A DNA stretch of 35,201 nt from Candidatus Prevotella equi (GTDB lineage Bacteria > Bacteroidota > Bacteroidia > Bacteroidales > Bacteroidaceae). The stretch spans positions 1 to 35,201 of the forward strand of contig JAGHTW010000220.1 of NCBI GenBank assembly GCA_018065145.1, written 5' to 3'. The notes below the pieces were generated by a model. It saw only the letters and a program-made list of their open reading frames with translations, had not been told where the DNA came from and did no database searches. Position numbers and translations under genes: made by a program. Of the stretch, positions 14,546 through 22,000 are shown in pieces (position 1 is the first letter of the stretch; every line of letters begins with the position of its first letter).

Positions 14546-16021
14546 TTATTTTATATCTGCTTTAATAAACGAGATGAGCTTCTCTACGGCTTCTGCCTCT
14601 GGGATTGCCTTTTCCACGCACTCCTTTCCTTTATAGAGGGAGATTTTGTTTGGACCGGCGCCGACGTAGCCGTAGTCGGCATCAGCCATCTCGCCCGGAC
14701 CATTGACGATGCATCCCATGATGCCTATCTTGAGGGTTGCGAAGCGCTTGTCGTCCGTTGCTGCCTCAGCCACCGCCGCCTTGATACGGGCGATGGTTCC
14801 CTGAAGGTCATACAGCGTTCTGCCGCAACCCGGACAAGAGATGTACTCTGTCTTGGTGAAACGCACACGCGCTGCCTGAAGAATGGAAAGAGACACACAG
14901 AGACCCACCCCGGCCCTCCCTGTGAGGGAGGGTGTTTCAACTACCTTTAATGGGTCAATGCGGCTGTCATCAAAGAGTTCGCCTTTGTTGTATATCACGA
15001 GTTCGTGAGCCTTGCCATCGATGAGCGGTGAGCCGGCATACATAGCGGCATAGAGCTTCACATCCTCTGGGTCTTCTTCGTTAAGGGCTATGTAAAGCAC
15101 ATCATCCTCTATCCAACGTGCTACGGTGTGTGGAGCCACGCTTGCATCTCCCTCCCTCACAGGGAGGGTCGGGGTGGGTCTCTGTATCAGTTTTCGTGCC
15201 ACTGGTATCTCGCATTCTGGTTCTTCGGATAGTGATACGCGGATGGTGTCGCCGATGCCTTCTGTCAACAGTGCGCCGATGCCTACGGCGGACTTGATAC
15301 GTCCGTCTTCGCCTTCGCCAGCCTCTGTCACGCCGAGGTGCAGAGGATAGTGCATATCTTCCTTGTCCATTGCCTCCACGAGCAGTCGCACGGATGTTAC
15401 CATCACGACGGTGTTGCTCGCCTTGATAGAGAGCACTACATCGTTGAACTGCTCTCTCTTACAGATGCGCAGAAACTCCATGCATGACTCTACGATGCCG
15501 GCAGGGGTATCGCCGTAGCGTGACATGATACGGTCAGAGAGCGAACCGTGGTTCACACCGATGCGAACGGCGGTCTTGTGCTCCTTACATATATTAAGGA
15601 ATGGCACGAAGCGCTCTTCTATCTTCTGCAGTTCTGCGGCATATTCCTCGTCGGTATATTCCAGTTTCTTGAACGTACGGGCAGGGTCAACGTAGTTACC
15701 AGGGTTGACGCGCACCTTCTCGCAGTGGAGGGCGGCGATGTCTGCTACGTTAGCGTTGAAGTGAACGTCTGCCACGAGTGGTGTCATGATGCCTTCCGCC
15801 TTGAGCGCGGCGGATATATTCGCCATATTCTCCGCCTCGCGACGTCCCTGTGTTGTGAGGCGCACGAGTTCTCCTCCGGCACTGATGATGCGCTTAGCCT
15901 GCGCTACGCATGCAGCGGTGTCGTTGGTGTTGGTTGTCGTCATTGACTGCACCTTGATAGGCTCGCCACCACCGATTATTATGTTTCCTACGTGAGTAGG
16001 CGTTGTTTGTCTTCTTTGCAT
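14546..16021 (-). CDS. ispG: 4-hydroxy-3-methylbut-2-enyl diphosphate synthase with in-frame palindromic repeats
   Basis: An iron-sulfur enzyme of the MEP isoprenoid pathway that converts MEcPP to HMBPP. 491 residues from MQRRQTTPTHVGNIIIGGGE. The N-terminal TIM barrel shows PIKVQSMTTTNTNDT, LVADVHFNANVA, VRVNPGNY and VNHGSLSDRI. The C-terminal 4Fe-4S domain shows SCPGCGRTL, the third cysteine in GIMGCIVNGPGE and its ligand Glu. Between them, Bacteroidota and plant enzymes normally have a large extra domain, giving about 600 residues (from memory). Here it is only about 100 residues, bordered by two inverted repeat copies that encode RPTPTLPVREGD (about 278-290) and TPSLTGRAGVGL (about 361-373). 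The reading frame is intact. A longer start at 16069 would be encoded by another repeat and is rejected. Confidence 0.93.
   Translation of the reverse strand: MQRRQTTPTHVGNIIIGGGEPIKVQSMTTTNTNDTAACVAQAKRIISAGGELVRLTTQGRREAENMANISAALKAEGIMTPLVADVHFNANVADIAALHCEKVRVNPGNYVDPARTFKKLEYTDEEYAAELQKIEERFVPFLNICKEHKTAVRIGVNHGSLSDRIMSRYGDTPAGIVESCMEFLRICKREQFNDVVLSIKASNTVVMVTSVRLLVEAMDKEDMHYPLHLGVTEAGEGEDGRIKSAVGIGALLTEGIGDTIRVSLSEEPECEIPVARKLIQRPTPTLPVREGDASVAPHTVARWIEDDVLYIALNEEDPEDVKLYAAMYAGSPLIDGKAHELVIYNKGELFDDSRIDPLKVVETPSLTGRAGVGLCVSLSILQAARVRFTKTEYISCPGCGRTLYDLQGTIARIKAAVAEAATDDKRFATLKIGIMGCIVNGPGEMADADYGYVGAGPNKISLYKGKECVEKAIPEAEAVEKLISFIKADIK
14900..14932. repeat. 33-base palindromic repeat inside ispG, copy 1
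   Basis: Reads GAGACCCACCCCGGC followed by the hairpin CCTCCCTGTGAGGGAGG and a final G. On the ispG strand it encodes PSLTGRAGVGL. It matches the reverse complement of 15150-15182 at 32 of 33 bases. Confidence 0.9.
15150..15182. repeat. 33-base palindromic repeat inside ispG, copy 2 (inverted)
   Basis: An inverted copy of 14900-14932 with one base difference (A for G after ACCCCG, read in the orientation of copy 1). On the ispG strand it encodes RPTPTLPVREG. It marks the other border of the shortened central domain. Confidence 0.9.
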
Positions 16022-16032
16022 AGTCGTGATGA

Positions 16033-16059
16033 CCGATGTTGAAACACCGGGAACAGTGG
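16033..16059. repeat. Diverged hairpin repeat in the purE-ispG gap
   Basis: CCGATGTTGAAACACCGG (8-bp stem with one mismatch, GA centre) followed by GAACAGTGG, the same layout as the two copies at 13745-13811. It fills the gap between purE and the preferred ispG start. Confidence 0.7.
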
Positions 16060-16566
16060 TTAGTTGCACTTATAGTCAAACTTGACTTTGGCGAGGTCTT
16101 TGTTTGCTTTTTCTATCTTCGCGCCGAGTCCTGCCTTGTAAGTCTTGAGGCGTGCTGCGATGTCAGCATCCTGCAGTGCGAGCATCTCCATGGCGAGGAT
16201 GGCTGCGTTCATAGCACCGTTGACGCCGACGGTAGCCACAGGAATGCCAGGAGGCATCTGGATGATAGAGAGCATAGCGTCGAGACCATCGAGCATACCT
16301 TTGATAGGCACACCGATGACAGGGAGTGTTGTTGATGCGGCGATGACGCCTGGCAGTGCTGCTGCCATGCCTGCTGCTGCTATGATGACGCGTATGCCAC
16401 GACCTTCTGCTGAACGTGCGAACTGTTCTACGGCATCAGGTGTGCGGTGTGCTGACAGTGCATTTACCTCGAAAGGTATCTGCTGGTCGTTGAGAAACTG
16501 CATTGCTTTCTCCATTACGGGCATGTCACTGGTGCTGCCCATGATAATTGATACTATTGGTGTCAT
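16060..16566 (-). CDS. purE: N5-carboxyaminoimidazole ribonucleotide mutase
   Basis: Moves the carboxyl group from N5-CAIR to C4 to give CAIR in purine synthesis. 168 residues, the usual class I length. The substrate loop MGSTSDMPVM (Ser11, Asp14), the catalytic histidine in SAHRTPD (His40), the glycine-rich AAAGMAAALPGVIA segment and PPGIPVATVGVNGAMNA are all present. It sits 22 bases after the PAP2-type gene on the same strand and 38 bases before ispG, so these housekeeping genes are probably co-transcribed. No purK is adjacent. Confidence 0.96.
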   Translation of the reverse strand: MTPIVSIIMGSTSDMPVMEKAMQFLNDQQIPFEVNALSAHRTPDAVEQFARSAEGRGIRVIIAAAGMAAALPGVIAASTTLPVIGVPIKGMLDGLDAMLSIIQMPPGIPVATVGVNGAMNAAILAMEMLALQDADIAARLKTYKAGLGAKIEKANKDLAKVKFDYKCN

Positions 16567-16588
16567 AATATATATGTGTTTTGATTTG

Positions 16589-17215
16589 CTAACTTGCCAC
16601 TACTGCGGCGAAGCCTACTGCGACTCCGATGATATATCCTCCTACTACCTCTCCCAGAGAGTGCTGTCGCATGAGTGTTCTGCTGGTGCCGACGATGCCG
16701 GCGAGGAGTATGAGGAAGCATAGCCACCACAGTGGATAGAAACCGAAGATAAGGGAGAAGGCAGCCACGGCGCCTGTCGTTCCTCCTATGGCGGCGGTGT
16801 GGGTGGATATCTTCCAGCGGTTGTTTATCAACGCACAGATAATCTGTATGGCTATTGCCGCCACGACGATGCTGCTCATGAAGTGTGGTATGTGGAGCAT
16901 GTTCATGAGATAGAAGCATGCGAAGTAACAGCCTATGGATATGACGTATGGCACCATGCGTCCCTCACGCGTGAAGAGCCTCAGCACCGACCATCCCTGA
17001 TAGTGACGGTAGAGGTGTATGAGCATGTGGGGCATGAGGATGGTGAAGAGATATACGATGAATAGTACCATGCCCTTGTACATCCACGGCAGCATGCTGA
17101 GGTAACTGAACAGGAATAGTGCCACCAGTCCCATCATCGGTAGATAGAACGGTGTAAAGGCCATGCTGATGTAGCGTGACATGATGAGCAGTGTTCTTGT
17201 TCGTTTCTGGTGCAT
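16589..17215 (-). CDS. PAP2-family membrane phosphatase-like protein
   Basis: 208 residues with about five to six hydrophobic membrane segments (for example FTPFYLPMMGLVALFLFSYL and MVLFIVYLFTILMPHMLI). Two PAP2 (phosphatidic acid phosphatase type 2) signature pieces are visible: KISTHTAAIGG and GTSRTLMRQHSLGEVVGG, where Ser-Arg and the second histidine form the usual catalytic set. PAP2 enzymes in the membrane remove phosphate from lipid phosphates such as undecaprenyl pyrophosphate or phosphatidylglycerol phosphate. The first signature (KxxxxxxRP) is not obvious, so activity is uncertain. It lies 7 bases downstream of rpoN. Confidence 0.8.
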   Translation of the reverse strand: MHQKRTRTLLIMSRYISMAFTPFYLPMMGLVALFLFSYLSMLPWMYKGMVLFIVYLFTILMPHMLIHLYRHYQGWSVLRLFTREGRMVPYVISIGCYFACFYLMNMLHIPHFMSSIVVAAIAIQIICALINNRWKISTHTAAIGGTTGAVAAFSLIFGFYPLWWLCFLILLAGIVGTSRTLMRQHSLGEVVGGYIIGVAVGFAAVVAS

Positions 17216-17222
17216 ATTTTCT

Positions 17223-18737
17223 TTATCGTCTGAGGTTTGATGGTGGTATGCCGAGTTGTTCGCGGTACTTCGCCACGGTTCTTCGGGCTATAGGGTAACC
17301 GAGTCGTTTCATCTCTGCGGCTAGTTTGATGTCGGAGAGAGGTTTTCCCTTTGCTTCGCGTGAGATGAGTTCCTTCAGCGCGTTCTTTATCTCTCGTGTC
17401 GATACCTCGTCGCCGTTGCCGGTGTCGTAGCCGTCAGAGAAGAGAGACTTCAGCGGAATGGTGCCCCATGGCGTCTCGGCGTATTTGCTGTTGCAGACGC
17501 GTGAGACGGTACTGATATCCAACTGTGAGCGTTCCGCCACATCCTTCAGTATCATTGGCTTCAGGTCACTCTCGTCACCGCTGATGAGATATTGTTTCTG
17601 CAGCACTATCAGCGCCCTCATGGTGGCAATCATCGTCTGCTGTCGCTGACGTATGGCGTCGATATACATCTTTGCCCTGTTCACCTTCTGCTGCGCATAG
17701 ACAAGTGCCTCTTTGTCGCGTCGCGTCATGGACTGCGGGTTCTGGCGGTAGGTGTCTATCATCTCTTCGAAGTCATGCGACACATAGAGCATCGGCACGC
17801 GACCCTTGTTGAGTGTGAACGATATCTCTCCGTCGTCGGAGATGTCGAGGGTGAAGTCCGGCGTTATCTGTTCTACGCTGCGCCCCATCGTCTCGCCGAG
17901 CGATGCTCCCGGACGCGGGTTCAGGCGACGTATCTCCGCAAAGACTTCTTCGGCGGTGTAGTCGCTCATGCCCATCTTCTCGGCTATCTTCTTCCAATGC
18001 TTTCGTGCGAAGAGGTCGTAATATTCGCTGATGACGGTGTGCATGAGTTTCGTCACCGGCGTTGGCTGCTTGCGGAATATCTGTATCAGCAGACATTGCT
18101 GCAACGACTGCGCTCCTATTCCCGCCGGGTCAAAGGACTGCAGTATGTTGAGCACGTGCTCTATCTCTTCTACCGAGACGTCGATATATTCGTGTACGGC
18201 AATCTCATCGCTGAGGATATACAGATCCTTTCGCAACAGTCCGTCGCTGTCCAGCGAACCTATGAGATACTCCATGATGAGTTCCTGTCGCTCCGTCAGC
18301 GACTGCTCACCCATCTGTTCGCGGAGCTTGTCATAGAACGACTCCATATTGCCGTAGATACACTCCTCCTGGTCGGCATCGGGATCGTTGTTGTTGGCGC
18401 GCTCGTAATTGGACTGCTCCATGCGGTCGTCGCTGTCGATACTGTCGAGCACCTTGTCGAGTTCATCGGCACGTTCCTCGCGCTCCATCTCTGCGTCATC
18501 GCCATCGTATGCCTCATCACCATCGCTACTGCCCATAGCGTAGTCATCGCCGTACATCTCCTGTTCGTCGCCACGCTCGCCCTCCAGTGCCGGGTTCTCG
18601 TCCAGCTCCGTCTGTACATTCTGCTCAAACTGCGCCAACGGCATCTCGAGCATGCGCACTATCATCACCTGCTGCGCCCTGAGACGCTGCTGCTGGGTGA
18701 GCTGTTGCTCTTGCTGCTGTATGTTGGACAGTTCCAT
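17223..18737 (-). CDS. rpoN: RNA polymerase sigma-54 factor
   Basis: 504 residues, an alternative sigma factor that needs an AAA+ enhancer-binding activator to open promoters. Region I is glutamine-rich (MELSNIQQQEQQLTQQQ), followed by the core-binding motif MLEMPLAQFEQNV and TELDENPALE. Region II (about 50-115) is strongly acidic. Then come the core-binding domain, the helix-turn-helix region and the C-terminal RpoN box ARRTVAKYREQLGIPPSN (about 481-498) that reads the -24 element. Full length, with no visible damage. It heads the minus-strand run toward purE and ispG. On the opposite strand a long open frame exists, but it is a shadow of this gene. Confidence 0.96.
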   Translation of the reverse strand: MELSNIQQQEQQLTQQQRLRAQQVMIVRMLEMPLAQFEQNVQTELDENPALEGERGDEQEMYGDDYAMGSSDGDEAYDGDDAEMEREERADELDKVLDSIDSDDRMEQSNYERANNNDPDADQEECIYGNMESFYDKLREQMGEQSLTERQELIMEYLIGSLDSDGLLRKDLYILSDEIAVHEYIDVSVEEIEHVLNILQSFDPAGIGAQSLQQCLLIQIFRKQPTPVTKLMHTVISEYYDLFARKHWKKIAEKMGMSDYTAEEVFAEIRRLNPRPGASLGETMGRSVEQITPDFTLDISDDGEISFTLNKGRVPMLYVSHDFEEMIDTYRQNPQSMTRRDKEALVYAQQKVNRAKMYIDAIRQRQQTMIATMRALIVLQKQYLISGDESDLKPMILKDVAERSQLDISTVSRVCNSKYAETPWGTIPLKSLFSDGYDTGNGDEVSTREIKNALKELISREAKGKPLSDIKLAAEMKRLGYPIARRTVAKYREQLGIPPSNLRR

Positions 18738-18746
18738 CTTTTTCTG

Positions 18747-18778
18747 AATTGAAAATTGAAAATTGAAAATTGAAAATT
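18747..18778. repeat. AATT(GAAAATT)x4 repeat upstream of rpoN
   Basis: Four perfect 7-base units starting 9 bases outside the rpoN start codon. Same family as 12240-12311, 24031-24054 and 27153-27167. Confidence 0.85.
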
Positions 18779-18827
18779 ACTTTTTACTTTTTCATTTTTA
18801 CTTTTACCGACTGGGCATAATACGCAA

Positions 18828-18835
18828 CAAAGGTA
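18828..18835 (-). promoter_or_regulatory. Possible rpoN promoter -7 element
   Basis: On the minus strand TACCTTTG fits the Bacteroidota -7 consensus TAnnTTTG. The nearest TTTG upstream is 25 bases away, longer than the usual 19-21, so the -33 element is weak or missing. Confidence 0.35.
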
Positions 18836-18908
18836 AGCATTTTTTCATAATATACGCGCGCAAAAAAAAATAATTTAGCGATTTATTATAAAAAAGGTGT
18901 AAAACATT

Positions 18909-18938
18909 TTGTTATTTGCTTACTTTTTAATATATTTG
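18909..18938 (+). promoter_or_regulatory. Promoter for the pectate-lyase-like gene
   Basis: TTG at 18909-18911 (in TTTTG), a 19-base spacer and TATATTTG at 18931-18938 match the Bacteroidota housekeeping promoter (TTTG / TAnnTTTG). The transcript should begin near 18945, giving a 5' leader of about 155 bases that carries the palindrome and tandem repeat below. Confidence 0.8.
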
Positions 18939-18961
18939 CAACTTGAGTATTTACACTGCTC

Positions 18962-18982
18962 TGTAATCGTTGCACGATTACA
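18962..18982. promoter_or_regulatory. Perfect 9-bp palindrome, possible operator or leader hairpin
   Basis: TGTAATCGT-TGC-ACGATTACA, just downstream of the expected transcription start. Its right half is the core (ACGATTACA) of the 22-base tandem repeat that follows. It could bind a regulator as DNA or fold in the leader RNA. Confidence 0.6.
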
Positions 18983-19050
18983 CGGTAAAAGCATCACGAT
19001 TACCTTGTAAAAGTGGCACGATTACACGGTAAAAGTGGCACGATTACAAT
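18969..19050 (+). repeat. 22-base tandem repeat, about 3.7 copies
   Basis: Units at 18969-18990, 18991-19012 and 19013-19034, plus a partial unit at 19035-19050. The common pattern is G-[TC]-[TGA]-[GT]-CACGATTAC-(ACGG or CTTG)-TAAAA. It lies in the leader of the pectate-lyase-like gene. The rest of the 18738-19098 gap is AT-rich with no gene seen. Confidence 0.85.
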
Positions 19051-19098
19051 ACCCTGACAATCAACTAATTACAAACCATAAAACAAGCTAACTCAACG

Positions 19099-22000
19099 AT
19101 GAACATTTTCAAGAAACTATTTACATTGATGACGGCTGCGGTTATGGGTTTCGGCACGGTACACGCCGAAGACCTCGTGGCATTCCCTGGCGCACAGGGT
19201 TTCGGTCGCTATGCTCTCGGAGCACGCGCATCATCATCGCCTACCGTCTATCATGTGACAAACCTCAACGACAGCGGCACGGGTTCCCTGCGCGATGCAG
19301 TGAGCCAGCCTAATAGAATCGTCGTGTTCGACGTTGCCGGTGTCATAAAACTGAACTCTATAATCGTGTTCAAGAACAACCTCTACGTAGCCGGTCAGAC
19401 AGCACCGGGCGAGGGTATCACCGTCTATGGCGGCAGAGTGAGTTTCTCTGGTGCCACGAACACCATCGTGCGCTATATGCGCTTCCGCCTTGGCCACGCT
19501 GCCGGACAGGTCGATTGTGCCGGTGCTGCCAATGGTAACAACATGATTTTCGACCACTGCTCGTTCGGTTGGGGCGGCGATGAGACATTCTCGCTCAACC
19601 CTGACGGCAAGAACGGCGGACTGTATAACATCACCCTCTCAAACAGCATCATGGGACAGGGTCTCATGCCCCACTCTGCCGGTGGTCTGGTGCAGACAGA
19701 ATACGTTACGCTCTACCGTAACCTCTACTGCGACAACGCTACCCGTAACAACAAAATCAAGGGCATCAACCAGTATGCCAACAACATAGTATATAACTGG
19801 AAGGACGCTGCATACAACATGGGCGGCGGCTCTGAAGGCGAGTCATACTGTAACATCGAGTCAAACCTCTTCATCAACGGTCCGGCAAAGGGTGGCGCTG
19901 CCTTCACTGGCGGTAACTCCAACTTTCATTTCTATGGCAACGACAACTGGCAGGACAGCAACATGGATGGCAAGTACGACCCGTTCGAGGTGACCAGCTA
20001 CAGCGGTGCTGACCGCCAGTCCAAGCCTTACGATTACCCTGAACTGGAACTCTACAAGGGCAACGAACTGCTGGAGAAGAACCTGCCTAACGTGGGTGCT
20101 ACGCTGCCTTACCGCGACTATGTGGATTACTACATGGTTGACGAAATAATGTCTTACGGCAAGAAGGGTACGCTCATCTCCGACGAAAGCACTCTTGCAT
20201 ACGGAATACCTACAGCATGGACAGTATGGAAGGGCGAGACACGCGTGGATAGTGATAAGGACGGCATGCCTGATGCATGGGAAACAGCCAACGGCACCAA
20301 TCCTAACGTGAACGATGCTACGGTGAAGGCTGCCAACGGATACCTCAACATCGAGAACTACATCAACTCCATCGGCATCGAGGACCGTCAGTTCTTCCTC
20401 CGCACTCCGATGCTCGTAGAGCAGGAATCGGCTACTACGACAACCATGACCATCACATGGCGTGACTGGACATTCGAAGAAGAGGGATTCATCGTAGAGA
20501 TACAGAACAACAGAGGCATCTGGAACGAAGTGGCTCGCACTAAGGCTGGCGCTACGTCAGTTGTTGTCAGCGGTCTTACGCCAGGTACCCAGTACCAGGT
20601 GAGACTCTGTGCCTTCGCAGGTGAGAAGAAGTCGGATTATACCGAAGAGATGAAGATGTCAACACGCCCAGAGGTTGTGGGTATGATTGACCCTGATACT
20701 TACGTTCCTGAACATACGCTCTCTACATTTGGCAACGTTACATGGAACGAAGGCCTCGTATGGAACAACAATACCGCCGCATACGAAGACGGCATGGAGA
20801 CACTCATCGCACCAACGGAAAATACTACCGTGAACATCACCAACGCACTGATTCCTACAAACGTAGTGGTGAAGGGCGATGCTGACGTTACATTCACAGG
20901 CTCAGGCGACATTGCTGGTGACGGTTCGCTGAACAAAGCCGGCAAGGGTACGCTGACAATAAACACCCAGAACAGCTATCGTGGCGCTACCGTGCTGCAC
21001 GACGGCGTATTGGAGTTCAACAGCATTGCCAATGGCGGAATGAAATCTGCTCTGGGCGCTGCGGTGGAGTTTGCACAGAACTGGATATGGGACGGCGGCA
21101 CATACCGCTATACCGGTGGAAAGGCAACGACAAACCGTTCGTTCCAACTGCTCAACAACACTACTCTCGAAATAGCCGATGCCAGCACTACGCTGACAAT
21201 GAGCGGATCAAAGATAGAAGGCGCTGGCAACACTGCATCTGACAAGACGTTCGAACTCGACGGCAAGGGACAACTGGCACCTACAGGAAGTCTCTTCGAA
21301 GGATTCAACGGCGCAGTGAAACTGACTGGCGGCGACCTCTACATCGACTGTTCTACAGCAGAGGAGCGCGCACTGTTCAACGGCATCAAGAAGATGATAT
21401 TCAACGGCGGTTCACTGACCACAAAGGGTACTACATCCGGCGATGAGACATACTCGTTCCCTATCGAGGTAGTGGAAGGAACAACAACGACATTTACTCC
21501 TAACCGCGTGTGTCACTGGACAAGTAAGGTTACAGGCTCGGGCACTATCAAGTACAACATCCCTTACGTTCGTGAGTACATACGCAACTTCTCCGGCTTC
21601 ACCGGCAGACTCATAGCAAATGGTCTCAACGGTGGCGCTTCAGATGGTGCAAAGAGCTCGCTGCTTCTCCTTGACTCTGGCTATGAGAACGCTCTGCAGA
21701 ACTGCGTAGTTGACCTTCAGGGCATAGCACGACTTGCGGCATGGCAGACAAACGCGACATGTAACGTAGGTGGTGTGGCTGGTGCTTCAACAGCATATAT
21801 CGGTGGTTCTTCAAAGAACACCAACGGTTTCACCACAACATGGAACATCGGTGGCGCTAACACCGACGAGACATTCAACGGTAAGACAAACAACTGGGCT
21901 GGAGGTAGTGCAAGTGCTTCAGGTACCGTAAACATCAACAAGGTAGGATACGGACTGTGGCGACTCACCAACTCATCACTCGAGCACAAGGGCACAACAA

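Noticed and set aside
16022..16069. Longer ispG start at 16069 overlapping purE
   Set aside because: The extra 16 residues are encoded by a hairpin repeat, and the conserved N-terminus begins shortly after M17.
17592..18752. A 386-codon open frame on the plus strand opposite rpoN
   Set aside because: It lies fully antisense to a well-conserved rpoN, is rich in Leu/His/Val from complementing common codons, has no recognisable domain and no promoter.
18969..19050. CRISPR array
   Set aside because: The 22-base units are directly adjacent, with no spacers between them, and no cas genes are nearby.
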